Position numbers and translations under genes: made by a program
The notes under the pieces: generated by a model
Databases searched by the model: none
Told to the model about the DNA's origin: nothing
Seen by the model: the letters and a program-made list of their open reading frames with translations, nothing else
Source of the DNA: an uncultured Bacteroidales bacterium
GTDB lineage: Bacteria > Bacteroidota > Bacteroidia > Bacteroidales > UBA932
Length of the DNA stretch: 64,000 nucleotides
Reading direction: 5' to 3'
NCBI GenBank assembly: GCA_900319375.1
Contig: ONOI01000001.1
Span: 1-64,000, forward strand
Shown: positions 1 through 10,400 of the stretch, one piece after another
How the letters are laid out: every line of letters starts with the position of its first letter
How positions within the stretch are numbered: the first letter of the stretch is position 1

Positions 1-2574
1 GATATTCTTAAACAGAAAGTCCAGCACCTCTTCGGCGAGCGCGGCGGCGAGGACGACCGCTGCACCCCGTATCACCTCGAATGGACCGAAGGTGGTTTTA
101 GTTCGGCCGAATTCGAGCGCATGGTCACCGAGCAGCTCGCCCGCCAGATCGAGGCCGAGACGGCGCGCGAAGAGCAGGAAGGGACCGCGACCTGGTGGGC
201 TCAGGAAAAGGAGCTCGAAGAGTCGACCCTGCTGAGATTGTTGCCGGGATCGATAGAGCTGGATGTGTACGATGAGGATGATGATGAGGAGGAGGAGGAG
301 GATGAAGAAGAGGAAGAGGAGGACGATTCCTCCGATGTAGCGGTTTGGTATGTCCAGGGCTACGGAGCCAGCACCCACATGGCCCAGGATTATGTACAGT
401 GGGACGAGGATACGGATGTCATCCGCCTGCTGGCCGTGTTCGGACTGTCGGAGTACAGTTCGTCTATGCGCCCGGTTATCGCCCGCTGGATCCACGAACT
501 CGACGAGCGCGTCGGCCGCGAAGAACTTCCGGAAGACGAGCTTATGCTCGGGAAAATGCCCGAACCGGAGCTTTTCAATCTGTTCGAAGAGTTGGTCGAA
601 GAAGCCGCGGAAGACAACTATATCTACATCTATATGGACGACGTCGAGGCCCTGGAGACAACCTCTCCCAAGGACCTCTATATGCCTTGGCTCGATCACA
701 TAAAGGACGACGTCAATGTAATGATCAACCTCCAGGACGAAAGCGAAGCCCGCGAAAAGGTCCTGGAAGCATATCCTTATCTGTCCAGAAAAATGATGAT
801 TGGAGTCGAGGCCGATCAGGAGGCTGCTACCGAGCTCATCGAGAATTACGAGCAGACCTTCTTCCTCGAACTCCCGGAGAAGATCAAAAAGCAGATGATT
901 AAGGCTGCCACCTCGAAGAAGAAGACGCTCTCCCCTCTGAAGGTCCACAGCATCTTCCGCATCTTCGAGTCGCTCACCCAGGAAGACTTCCGGCAAATCC
1001 GCGGCAAAAAGGGCAGCCAGATCGATGCCATCAACGGCTATCTCGAGGACATCTGGAAGGATATGCCGGATGCCACTTACGACATCATGACCTTCATGGT
1101 CAACCAGATAGTGAAGAACCTCGCGCTGGGAGAGAACATGCGCCAGGCAATCTGGACTATTGCGGCGGCGCCGGGCGGTCTTCGCGAAAGCGACGTAGCC
1201 CATTTCGCCGGCGAGGACTGGGATATGGTCCAGTTCTACCGCGCGATGAATTTCCTCCACGACTTCTTCTACGAGGACCATGCCCGCCACCTCTGGAGAG
1301 CCAAGTATATCACCCGCCCGGAAGACGGCCTCGGCGGACGCCAGAAGCAGATTTCCGAGTACATCCTTACACTCGACCCGCATGATTCGCTGCGGGAGAC
1401 CATGGGCCTGTACTTCGCGCTCGGCGGCTGCGATCCTTCTCATTTCGCGGCCTACATGGTCGAGGGCGACTATCTCCACGGACAGCAGATGAGCGATCTC
1501 GTCCATTTCCATGGGCCGCAGATCCGCCAGCTACTGCGCGAGGGCTATCTCGCTTCGGAAGATTTCGAAAAATATTGCAAGGCGCTTCCTGCCGTGCAGA
1601 GGCTTCAGCTGATGATGGACGTCCTTACCGCGCTCGCTGATCTTAAGGAGGAGCGGGAAAAGATCCACGCTCTGATGTCGCACTGGCTGGACGACGTCAA
1701 GGTCGAAGACCTGAACGGTGCGGACCCCTTCACCTTCGCAAGCGTTCTGGCAGGCCAGCGTGAGTCCATCCCCAACCTTGAGAAGGCGCTTGAAGCCGCC
1801 CGCAGGAGCGACTCGCTCGGATTCCCGGGCTCAAAGCAACTTATTTCGATGATCTCAGCCCTGCTGTTGATGCAGTATCAGAAAAAGGGTATGAAGGATG
1901 AAGCGGAGGCTCTGCGGGGCGGGGCCGGCAGTGGCGCAAAGAGCGCGAAGGAGCGCTTTACTGCGCTCTTCCCGCTCGTCGCCCAGGCCGGCACCAAATC
2001 AGCGCTGATCTCCAAGAAAAAGCGCATGGAGCTCCTGGATCAGTTCTTCGACGAGTACTATGCGATAGTCGACGACCTCGAGCTCAATCAGGAGGCTTTC
2101 GAGGCTCGGTTCAAATCATACAATCTCATCATCAACGCCCTGTCTGTCCTCATGACCGAAGGACGCTACGACCGTGCGCTCGAGGAATTCGTACGTTTCA
2201 TCCCCTCGATGCAGTTGTTCTATAAGGCGTCCAACTTCTTCAGCTGGGCAGAGGCCCTTCAGACTTACCTGTCGTTCCATATGCTCCTTACGCTTTCTGC
2301 CTGGGAACTTATGAAATCCCAGGGCATCGAATGGAAGTTCTCCCAGACGGACGAGCCGCTCGCCCACATCGCCGACATGGCTTATGTAGCCGCTCTCGAA
2401 GGAGGCAACCTCCTTAAGGAAATCGATCCCGACAACGAATGGGTGCTGAATTTCCGCAAGATGTTCACCGACAACAGCGAGCGTATCGAACTCGTTCGCG
2501 AATTCCGCGGAGACATCGAACTTAAAGACATAGACAAATATATTCAGGAAGCATATGCTGAGACGCAAAATTGA
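1..2574 (+). CDS. large acidic helical protein, 5' end outside window
   Basis: The reading frame is open from base 1, so the gene starts upstream; 857 residues are visible. I do not recognise the family. A very acidic Asp/Glu run (bases about 262-336) splits an N-terminal piece from a long, mostly helical C-terminal part rich in charged residues; no signal peptide or membrane segment is seen. Its stop overlaps the start of the RyR/TrkA-N gene by 20 nt, so the two are translationally coupled and probably belong to one operon with the DUF1963 gene. Function is unknown. Its position beside a channel-like protein and opposite the kinase/phosphatase operon suggests a soluble partner of that system, which is inference only. 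Confidence 0.85.
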   Translation, partial: DILKQKVQHLFGERGGEDDRCTPYHLEWTEGGFSSAEFERMVTEQLARQIEAETAREEQEGTATWWAQEKELEESTLLRLLPGSIELDVYDEDDDEEEEEDEEEEEEDDSSDVAVWYVQGYGASTHMAQDYVQWDEDTDVIRLLAVFGLSEYSSSMRPVIARWIHELDERVGREELPEDELMLGKMPEPELFNLFEELVEEAAEDNYIYIYMDDVEALETTSPKDLYMPWLDHIKDDVNVMINLQDESEAREKVLEAYPYLSRKMMIGVEADQEAATELIENYEQTFFLELPEKIKKQMIKAATSKKKTLSPLKVHSIFRIFESLTQEDFRQIRGKKGSQIDAINGYLEDIWKDMPDATYDIMTFMVNQIVKNLALGENMRQAIWTIAAAPGGLRESDVAHFAGEDWDMVQFYRAMNFLHDFFYEDHARHLWRAKYITRPEDGLGGRQKQISEYILTLDPHDSLRETMGLYFALGGCDPSHFAAYMVEGDYLHGQQMSDLVHFHGPQIRQLLREGYLASEDFEKYCKALPAVQRLQLMMDVLTALADLKEEREKIHALMSHWLDDVKVEDLNGADPFTFASVLAGQRESIPNLEKALEAARRSDSLGFPGSKQLISMISALLLMQYQKKGMKDEAEALRGGAGSGAKSAKERFTALFPLVAQAGTKSALISKKKRMELLDQFFDEYYAIVDDLELNQEAFEARFKSYNLIINALSVLMTEGRYDRALEEFVRFIPSMQLFYKASNFFSWAEALQTYLSFHMLLTLSAWELMKSQGIEWKFSQTDEPLAHIADMAYVAALEGGNLLKEIDPDNEWVLNFRKMFTDNSERIELVREFRGDIELKDIDKYIQEAYAETQN

Positions 2575-4396
2575 CCGCATACTCTCCGAAGGAGAAGGTA
2601 AACAGCTTGCCTGGCTCGCCGGAATAGCGCTGGCGCTGTTTCTAGTCCTCGTGCTGCTCGGAAGTTTCTGGGCCCTGGGCTGGACTGAAATCCTCAACCT
2701 TTATCTCGACCCCGGCAGCTACCCGCTCGAAGCTAAGGCCGGAAGCCAGGGTGCGCTGAACTTCTTCAGCCTGCTTATCGCCTTCGGCGGAATCCTGGTC
2801 CTGAACGCCCTTACAGTGTCGGCCTTTTCCAACGTATTCGACAATATTTCGGAGAAGTACCGCAAGGGCGAGAGGCGCTACAAGCTTCGCGGCCATGTCC
2901 TCATCCTCGGCGGCGGGAGGCAGTTGCTCGACATGCTCCGCGCGCTTAAGGGCGAGCGTGAGTTCGAGGGATGCGATATCGCGGTGATGACGTCTTCAGA
3001 CGTGGAGGCGCTGCGCGACTTGGTTGAGACGGCGCTGGACGACCCGAAGTTCTGCCGCAGGCTGATATGGTATCGCGGCGAGAGGGCCAACGAAGACGAC
3101 CTCCGCAGCGCCTGCGTTTCTTCCGCTGCCCGAATCTACATTATCGGCGAGGACGATGAGCCCGCCCACGACTCCGTGAGCGTCTGGACTCTCGGCCTGC
3201 TGCGCTCGATATGCGCCGGCACTAAGGGCCCTGCCATCCCCTGCTTCGTGACGCTGGAGATGCACTCGAGCATGGACGTGTTCAACTACCTGCCCTCGCC
3301 TGCCGACTCGCGCCTGCAGGTGGAGATAGTCAACGCCAGCGATTACCTGGCCGAGCAGCTGCTGGTAGACACCGAGTTCCTGCCCGTGCCTTCAGACGGT
3401 CAGTCGCTGCATATCGTGATCGCCGGCTTTGGACGTATGGGGCGCTCGATTGCGAGCATCGCCGCTCAGATATGCCACTTCCCTAAGGGCGGGCGGACCG
3501 TCATCTCGTTCGTCGATGACGGCATGCAGGAGAAGATGGACAATTACGTTGCTAACCACCGGAGTCTTTTCGATCTTTCTCACTATACCTACATTTCGCC
3601 TGTCGGCCGCACGGGCTACGTTCCTCAGAACGGCTACGGCGACTTCCTCGACGTGGAGTGGGAGTTCATCGACAGCCACCTCTCGTCCGAACTGACGCGC
3701 GGACTGCTTTCGAAATGGGAGGCCGACAAGGCTCAGAAGCTGGTGCTTGTACTTTGCTATGAAGATGCTGCTGAATGTATTTCTGCGGCCCTGCATCTGC
3801 CAAAGGCACTGTATAAGGGAGGCGTCCCGATTGCCGTGTATCAGAAAGACCATCCGGAGATGTTGGAGGCCGCCCTCGCGACCGGTCAGTTCGGTTCGCT
3901 TGCGAGCTACGGCGAGGCCTCGGAGGATAGCGACGCGTTGTTCCTTAGAAGGTCGCTGTGGGGCAAGAGGGTCAATTTCCTGTACGACAGGAAGTACGGC
4001 GGCGCGAGCGCTACGCCCGACGAGGCGTGGGCCCCCCTGTCTTTCGCCCACAAACTCTCGAGCATCGCCAGCGCGAACTCGATCCCGCTGAAGCTCCGCG
4101 CCTTCGGGCTGGAGCCTACCCGCGCCGCCGTGGATGCCATGTCCGATGATGTTCTGGCTTCGCTTTCGGAGGTTGAACACCGCCGCTGGATGATCTCAGT
4201 CCTGATGCTGGGCTACTCCGCTGCTCCTGCCAAGGAGCGCAAGGACCGTTCGCGCTTCAAAGAGCTTAAGAACAAGGAGTTCATCCATCTGGATATCGCC
4301 CCTTACGACGAGATAGCCGAAGAAGCAGACAAGGATACGGTGATTGTTAAGAACATTCCATTTATTGTCAACGGAGATCCAATAGCAGAATTATGA
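2555..4396 (+). CDS. two-TM channel-like protein with tandem TrkA-N/RCK and RyR domains
   Basis: 613 aa. Two hydrophobic segments lie near residues 18-42 and 64-92, separated by a short loop with LDPGS, resembling the two-TM pore layout of DMI1/CASTOR-like channels. A first Rossmann-like domain starts at HVLILGGGRQ, a second at IVIAGFGRMGRS (clear dinucleotide-binding glycines). The last 70 residues (HRRWMISVLMLGY through PYDEIAEEADKDTV) match the RyR repeat seen in ryanodine receptors and in some bacterial proteins. A nucleotide-gated membrane channel or sensor is the best inference; the ion and ligand are unknown. It overlaps the upstream gene by 20 nt and the DUF1963 gene by 4 nt, so all three are coupled. 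Confidence 0.8.
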   Translation: MLRRKIDRILSEGEGKQLAWLAGIALALFLVLVLLGSFWALGWTEILNLYLDPGSYPLEAKAGSQGALNFFSLLIAFGGILVLNALTVSAFSNVFDNISEKYRKGERRYKLRGHVLILGGGRQLLDMLRALKGEREFEGCDIAVMTSSDVEALRDLVETALDDPKFCRRLIWYRGERANEDDLRSACVSSAARIYIIGEDDEPAHDSVSVWTLGLLRSICAGTKGPAIPCFVTLEMHSSMDVFNYLPSPADSRLQVEIVNASDYLAEQLLVDTEFLPVPSDGQSLHIVIAGFGRMGRSIASIAAQICHFPKGGRTVISFVDDGMQEKMDNYVANHRSLFDLSHYTYISPVGRTGYVPQNGYGDFLDVEWEFIDSHLSSELTRGLLSKWEADKAQKLVLVLCYEDAAECISAALHLPKALYKGGVPIAVYQKDHPEMLEAALATGQFGSLASYGEASEDSDALFLRRSLWGKRVNFLYDRKYGGASATPDEAWAPLSFAHKLSSIASANSIPLKLRAFGLEPTRAAVDAMSDDVLASLSEVEHRRWMISVLMLGYSAAPAKERKDRSRFKELKNKEFIHLDIAPYDEIAEEADKDTVIVKNIPFIVNGDPIAEL

Positions 4397-5019
4397 TAAA
4401 CCTCACTACCGCTCCTTCCGACGACGTCCTCTACGCCCAGAGCAAATGGTGGGGCTTCCCGGACCTGCCCGATGATCTTGACTGGCCTACAGTTGAAGCT
4501 TCGGATGAAGGCGAAACCTTCGAAGATCCGCTGACTTTTATCTGCCAGATACGCTGCGAGGAGTTGGCGGAGCTGGATCCCGAAGGGCTACTGCCCCACG
4601 AAGGCATGCTCTACTTCTTCGCCGCGCTCGATTATTTCCTGGGTGATTTGGATGCCTTTACCGCTCCGGGGATGGGCGAATGGCCTTCAGAGTGTTTCCG
4701 AGTGTTGTACTCCCCAGTTTGTGAGGGTTTGAATACACACACTCTGATGTACGACGAAGACACTCCCGCAGCCCTGGCGCCTGAAAGCATATCATTCAAG
4801 ACTCCCGATCGGGAATCTTATACCGGATTGCTTGGCGAGCCGTACCTGGAAGAGACGCGTGAGGCAATGCCCGGTCTTATCTCCTTGCTCCAGATTGATG
4901 AAAACGACGAGTGGGGGCTCCGCTTCTTCGACTGCGGGATGCTGAACTTTATGATAAAACCCGCGGACCTGAAGGCCCGCAGGTTTGACAAAGTCCGTGT
5001 CTGGCTGTATTCGGCCTAG
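4393..5019 (+). CDS. DUF1963 (YwqG-like) family protein
   Basis: 208 aa cytoplasmic protein. It shows the DUF1963 pattern: a SKWWGFPDLP start, a DPLTFICQIRCEEL strand, a GMLYFF motif and the C-terminal FFDCGMLNFMI plus a DLKARRFDKVRVW strand. The family is widespread in bacteria and has no settled biochemical role. The ATG overlaps the stop of the RyR channel gene by 4 nt, so it is the last gene of that operon. Its 3' end overlaps the 3' end of the convergent M48 gene by 4 nt, so the two operons share no terminator space. Confidence 0.75.
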   Translation: MINLTTAPSDDVLYAQSKWWGFPDLPDDLDWPTVEASDEGETFEDPLTFICQIRCEELAELDPEGLLPHEGMLYFFAALDYFLGDLDAFTAPGMGEWPSECFRVLYSPVCEGLNTHTLMYDEDTPAALAPESISFKTPDRESYTGLLGEPYLEETREAMPGLISLLQIDENDEWGLRFFDCGMLNFMIKPADLKARRFDKVRVWLYSA

Positions 5020-6221
5020 CTGATGGCGTCGAGGCTGGGAACGTAGTTGCGCTGGACCTGGCTGGCGAAGATCTGGGAGACCTCCTTGACGCTGAGGCCG
5101 AGCTGCTGGCCGATGTGGTAGATGAAGTTGACCTCTTTCTCAGTGATGTCCTTGTCTGCGAGCACCATTCCTACGATATAATCCAGCAGAGCCGGCTTGA
5201 GGCTAGGATCGTACTGAATAAGCTGATTGACTGACTGCTCGAACATCTTGTCGACATCGCCCTTGGCGACCTGGGCCAGGAAGTCCCTGGGGAAAATCAG
5301 GGAATTGGAAAGGTTCTTCAGGATATACTCATATTCTTCCTTCTCAACTTTGCCGTCGATATTGGCTGCGATGATACCGGCCGTGGCGATGAACACCGAC
5401 ATGGGGCCGTCAAGAGGGCCGTTGCCGAGCTTGAGAAGAATCTGGATAAGCTGATCCATGCCCTTGTCGAGCGCCTCCTGGTTGAGAGCATTCGCGAAGA
5501 GGTTGATAGCCTCAATGCGGATCGGGTTGACCGGATGATCGTAGTGGCTCATGCCGCCGCCGTTGAGGAAGAAATCGAGGTGTTTAGTGTTGTCGATCAG
5601 TAGATCTCCAAGTCCAACCTCCATCCTCTGCAGGTCAAGTCCTGAAGCCATCTTGAAGAAAGCCGTCACGCAGGCGCCCAGGTTCTCGCAGGCGAGATAG
5701 CCGTAGCGGTCGGCGACCAGTTCGGCGAGGTTGTCGTGGAGATGGATTTTATACTGGAGAGCGACCGGAGGGCAGGTGGTCTGAGGAGGGTAGACGAACC
5801 AGATAAGGCGCTTGAGCTCGGTGTCTTTGTTGATGAGGTGGCCGAGTTCATGGCCGATTACGAAACGGAGTTCGTCTTCGCTCATAAGGTTGAAGAGCTC
5901 TGAATTAACGTTGACGATATCCGGCTGGTCCCCTTCTGCTGCGATAGAGTAAGCGTTGATAGTAGAATCGCCTGTCACATAGAAATCAACCTCTTCTTTG
6001 TAGCCTAGTTTGTCCTTGACTTCGTGGCAAAGCTTATAGAAACCGCCCAGAAGGTTCTCGTCCGCCTTCATGCAGTGGCCTTCCATCTTGCTACGCCAGT
6101 AGTTGTCGCTGTCTGAAGTGTACTCGGCGTTCTTGAGAACGAACTTTACGACATCGCCCTGAAGAGCGTTGTAAATCTGACCCTGAAGGTCTTTCTCCAA
6201 TTTGATTTCGGGATTGAGCAT
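5016..6221 (-). CDS. M48-type zinc metallopeptidase fused to TerB-like helical domain
   Basis: 401 aa from ATG at 6221; a TTG at 6239 is possible but would overlap the PP2C gene. The zinc motif HELGH is in VIGHELGHLIN, and a downstream AELVADRYG supplies the likely third ligand, the M48 arrangement. Unlike HtpX-type M48 enzymes I see no membrane helices, so it should be cytosolic. The C-terminal 150 residues (IAANIDGKVEKEEYEY and VLADKDITEKEVNFIYHIG) contain the acidic DG/D-x-E turns and helices typical of TerB-like domains. It is the last gene of the kinase/AAA operon. Substrate unknown; a regulatory protease activated by the signalling genes upstream is inference. Confidence 0.8.
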   Translation of the reverse strand: MLNPEIKLEKDLQGQIYNALQGDVVKFVLKNAEYTSDSDNYWRSKMEGHCMKADENLLGGFYKLCHEVKDKLGYKEEVDFYVTGDSTINAYSIAAEGDQPDIVNVNSELFNLMSEDELRFVIGHELGHLINKDTELKRLIWFVYPPQTTCPPVALQYKIHLHDNLAELVADRYGYLACENLGACVTAFFKMASGLDLQRMEVGLGDLLIDNTKHLDFFLNGGGMSHYDHPVNPIRIEAINLFANALNQEALDKGMDQLIQILLKLGNGPLDGPMSVFIATAGIIAANIDGKVEKEEYEYILKNLSNSLIFPRDFLAQVAKGDVDKMFEQSVNQLIQYDPSLKPALLDYIVGMVLADKDITEKEVNFIYHIGQQLGLSVKEVSQIFASQVQRNYVPSLDAIS

Positions 6222-6222
6222 A

Positions 6223-6957
6223 TTATTGAATTTTTGCAATTATTATCGATATGTTATCTACCCCTCCGGCTTCGCAGGCCAGGCGGAGCAGGTCGGTAGC
6301 GGAAGATCCGTCGGCAATCGCCTGCTCGATATCTTCGTCGGATACCATGTCGCACAGGCCGTCGGAGCAAACGAGTAGTACGTCTCCCGGCAGCAGTTTT
6401 CCATCCAGTTCGTCAACGATGAGACGGCCCTCGCAACCGCCGCCAAGACAGTTTAACAGGCGTTTGTCTGCCGAAGGGTCGCCAGTCAGGCCGCGCTCCG
6501 TTTCGTCGACAGTGAGTTGACGGAGCAAACCTCCGCGCAAGCGATACACGCGACTGTCGCCGGCGTTCACTAGCCAGGTATGGCCGTAGTGCCAGATAAC
6601 GCCCGTGAGCGTGCAGCCCATCGGATAGACCTGCCCGCGCTCGGCGGCGAAACCATTCAGCTTGTAACTGATATAATGGACCGCCTCGCGAATGTCGTCC
6701 TCGAACGATCCGGGCTGAATCTGATGGAGGTTCAACTGCTCCTTGATTTCGGAGAGCGCGAACTCGCTGGCCTCTTCCCCGGCCTCATGGCCGCCCATGC
6801 CGTCGGCTACCAGCAAGTAGAAAAAGCCGTCGTCCGGGGTGTCGACCGTCAGCGCGGCGGAGTCGTCGCGAAGAAACAGCCCACCCACCGAGACGGCGTC
6901 TTCGTTGCCGTCGCGCACGAGGCCTTTGTGGCACACTGCCTGGATATCGAGTCTCAT
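6223..6957 (-). CDS. PP2C-family serine/threonine phosphatase
   Basis: 244 aa, close to the usual size of a stand-alone bacterial PP2C. All metal-site motifs are present: RDGNEDA (residues 15-21), VADGMGGHEAG (50-60), NAGDSRVYRLRGG, CSDGLCDMVSD and GVDNISIII. It should remove phosphate from Ser/Thr on proteins using two Mn/Mg ions. It overlaps the FHA gene start by 4 nt and ends one base before the M48 ATG. Partner kinase is very likely the membrane Ser/Thr kinase four genes upstream in the same operon. Confidence 0.95.
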   Translation of the reverse strand: MRLDIQAVCHKGLVRDGNEDAVSVGGLFLRDDSAALTVDTPDDGFFYLLVADGMGGHEAGEEASEFALSEIKEQLNLHQIQPGSFEDDIREAVHYISYKLNGFAAERGQVYPMGCTLTGVIWHYGHTWLVNAGDSRVYRLRGGLLRQLTVDETERGLTGDPSADKRLLNCLGGGCEGRLIVDELDGKLLPGDVLLVCSDGLCDMVSDEDIEQAIADGSSATDLLRLACEAGGVDNISIIIAKIQ

Positions 6958-7436
6958 TCTACCGTGAATTCAAGAGTTGCGATGCGAACGCGATCGCCTA
7001 TTTTTAGCTCGACCGCAACACCGGGCTCAAGGCGCTTATCGTTAACGTAAGTTCCGTTCGTGGAACCGCTGTCAGTAATAGTCCACCCGCCAGCCATCTG
7101 GCCGATAACGCCATGGTTACCAGAGACATAGGGGTTAGCAGCAAGCTCGGGCCATATGCCGCCGCGACGCCCAAAGGCGCCGGCCTGCAACGCGAGGCGC
7201 CAGCCGTTGCCGGCCAGAACTGATGCACTATTTTGCACGTCGGATGATGGGATCGCCCCTGAAACCCGTGTCACCTTCGGCACCATTCGCGGGCCCAGCG
7301 GACTGCCGCAGACGGGACATTCGGTTCCGCGCTTGGGCCGGCCGCACTGGGGGCACCACTTCAGTTCCTTTCCGCACTGGTCGCAGAAAATGCTGTCATC
7401 GGGTATCAAGGCCCGGCATTCAGGACACTGTATCAT
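6954..7436 (-). CDS. zinc-ribbon plus FHA domain protein
   Basis: 160 aa. Residues 1-45 hold four CxxC knuckles (C4/C7, C18/C21, C28/C31, C40/C43), that is, a double zinc ribbon. A linker leads to an FHA domain at about 85-160 with the phosphothreonine-binding residues in order: GR near 89, SGNHG at 105-109 and SGSTNGTYVN at 123-132. FHA domains bind phosphothreonine peptides, so it probably reads marks written by the operon's kinase. It overlaps both neighbours by 4 nt (ATGA junctions), indicating tight coupling to the AAA+ gene upstream and PP2C downstream. Confidence 0.95.
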   Translation of the reverse strand: MIQCPECRALIPDDSIFCDQCGKELKWCPQCGRPKRGTECPVCGSPLGPRMVPKVTRVSGAIPSSDVQNSASVLAGNGWRLALQAGAFGRRGGIWPELAANPYVSGNHGVIGQMAGGWTITDSGSTNGTYVNDKRLEPGVAVELKIGDRVRIATLEFTVE

Positions 7437-10400
7437 AACACATCCTCCATTTTGATGGTTTTACGCTCCTCCAGGGTGTGGACCCCGCCTTCCTCGGCTA
7501 GACGCGTAGCGAGGTTGCTCCTGACTTCGCCGAAGAAGTTGCGTGCGTCGCGGCCGTTGCCGAAGGTCCTGCCCCGGCGGTTGTATAGCATAGTGAGCTT
7601 TCCGCGAACGGCATTCTCCGCCATGGGATCGAGCATATAGCCGTCCTTGCGGGCGAAGATCATGAATATTTCGAAGAGCTCGTCGGGCGTATAGTCCTCG
7701 AAGACGATGCGATTGCGCTCGGGGAAACGGCTCTCGAAGCCGCTGTTGCCGGCGATGAACATCTCCATTTCGTAGGTATAGCCGGCCGCGATGCAGACGA
7801 ACTTCCCGCGGTCGTCTTCCAGCCGCTTGACCAGCGTCTGAAGCGCAAGCGAACCATACTGGCCGTCGGCAAGCTGGTAGGCCTCGTCGATGAAGAGGAT
7901 GCCGCCCATGGCCGTGTCGATGACATGGGAGGTAATCGCCTCCGTGTCGCCGACCACGCGGCCCACGAGCTTGGTCTTGTCCACCTCCACCACCGCCGGC
8001 GAAGGCAGCGCGCCCATCGAATAGAGGATCTTGCCCATCAGGCGGGCGACGGTGGTCTTTCCCGTTCCGGGGTTGCCGAGGAAGAGGTAATGGCCCAGCG
8101 GGATCTCCGGCCGGCGGTTTTCGAGCCGCGCGCTCTCGATTTCGTTGTTGATGGTGTGGGCCAGCTTTGTAAGCGCGGTCTTCACGCCCTCGAGGCCAAC
8201 CAGTTCGTTAAGTTCGGCCAGGCACTCATCGACCGATATCTTCTCCGGCTCCTTGAACGGGATGTCCTCGAGATACGCGTTGTGGAGGAACTCCGGAGTC
8301 CATTTGTCGAACGGAGTGTTGTTGATGCGGTTGTTGATGTTAGTCTTGGTCTCAGCTACCTTCTTGATAGCCTCTCCGGCGTTGCCGAATTTTTCGTCCT
8401 TCATCGCCACCATCGCCTGGAACATCTTCAGGGCCTTCATCCGGACTGCATCATCCGCAAAGGTGAAATTGTAGGATTTGCCCTTGGCCGCGCGCTCGTA
8501 GATCTCCAGCAGTTCTTCGGCAGAGTAATCGTTGATATGGATGAAATGCGAGAATCTCCTCTTAAGACCCGGATTCGAATTCATAAAGGCATCCATCTCC
8601 TTCGGGTAGCCTGCGCAGATCACCACAAACTTACCGGCCTCTTTTTCCATACGGGCCATCAGCGTACGGACCGCGTCGCGACCCTCAGAACTGGTGCTCT
8701 GACCGGCTGCATCCATCGGATCCAGCCCATAGGCTTCGTCCAGGAAGAGAACGCAGCCCATCGCTTCGTTGATGGCGTCATTCATCTTTTCCTGGCTCTC
8801 ATTAACGAACTTGCTGAGAATCTGCTCGGGCTTCTTCTCCACGACGCGGTCTGAGCCTATCACTCCCAGTGCCTTGAAAATCTTTCCGAAAATGAGGGCG
8901 ACGGTAGTCTTTCCGGTTCCGGGATTGCCGGTCAGCACGAAATTGTATTTGGTCAGGCCTTCTGCGGCCTCGCCCATCTCGATCAGTCGTTTCTGGGTTG
9001 CTATTTCACTCGCGATTCGGCGGATGGTATCCTTGACTTCGGACATGCCCACAAGGCCGTCCAGTTCCTTCATGATCTCCTCGACCGAGATATCTTCGGT
9101 CAGTTCTTCGCCAACGATGTCGGCATACGAAAGGATTTCGTCCGCGGCGCCACGGAGGCGATGGCGCTTGACCGCAAGATCGAAGAGATTGCGGACTTCG
9201 CCGGCATTGCCGAAGGTCTCGCCGCGTCTGAGCCACATCCTGTCGAAGACCTTCGGGAGCAGTTCCTCCGCCTTTTCGTCAAGAGTAAAGACGACGTTTT
9301 CGTCGTTTCGCCCAAGGTACATACGGAACAGCTGCTCCAGTTCGCGGGCCGAGTAATCGGGGAACTCGACCGTTACATTCATCCTTCGCGGGAGACCGGG
9401 ATTCATACGGATGAAATCACCCATCTCCTTCGTATAGCCTGCCATTATGCAGACGAACTCGCCCTTGCGGTTCTCAAGCAGTGTCATAAGGGTGTTCACC
9501 GCATCTCCTCCATAACCGGCCGAGCCGTCGCCATAGCGAGTGTTCAGGGCATAGGCTTCGTCGATGAAGAGAACTCCGCCCATCGCCTGGTTTACGTATT
9601 TCTTGACGTTTTCCTCCGAATCGCCGAGATAGCGGCCTATCAGGTCTTTGCCGCTAATCTCCACGAACTGTCCGGTCGGCAGCGCGCCTACCGCATTGAG
9701 CACCTCGCCGAACTTGCGGGCGAATGTGGTCTTTCCCGTTCCGGGGTTGCCGGTAAACAGGAAATGGTCCGTGATGAGCTTATCCTTTACGCCCTTTTCT
9801 TTCTTTGTCTTGACGTTGCGGACTATAGCTTTTATCTCCTCCTTAACGCTTTGCAGGCCGATATAATTGTCGAGCTCGGCGAGTATCTGCTCTTCACTCT
9901 TGGGAATGAAACACTGGGCGGTATCGATGTCCCTAGCCTCAACGGACTTGCTGCCACGGGCCATAGCCTTGACATAGATGCTCTCGGCAACCATCTCGGC
10001 AAGGTGGCCGTTGGTGTGGCCCAGATCGGCCTGGCGCATAAACCAGGCGAAATGGGCATTGAGCTTGCTTGGAAGATCATCCGTGATGGCTACCTTGTAC
10101 TTGTCTCTCAGAAGCTGCAGGGCAAGTTCGGCAAGGTCGCCGATGCCGAAGGCGTCGAGCTTATATTCGAACTCGAACAGGCGGTGGACGTCCTTATTGT
10201 TTTCGAGGAACTCTGCCAGGTCGTTGTGGTCGCCGCTAAGAATCAGGATTGGCGCGCCTTCAATCTTGCGCATTCGGGCGAAGAGTTTATCGAGCTGGTT
10301 TACCTCGGAGGCTTTGTTGGTAGGGAGGAGTTTCTGGGCGTTGGTAATCAGCAGAATTCCGTCTTTCATGCCCGCCAGATTATCGTCCAGCTTCGAGGCA

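Noticed and set aside
6222..6239. TTG start for the M48 gene
   Set aside because: Possible, but ATG 6221 lies one base after the PP2C stop and fits the tight operon spacing better.
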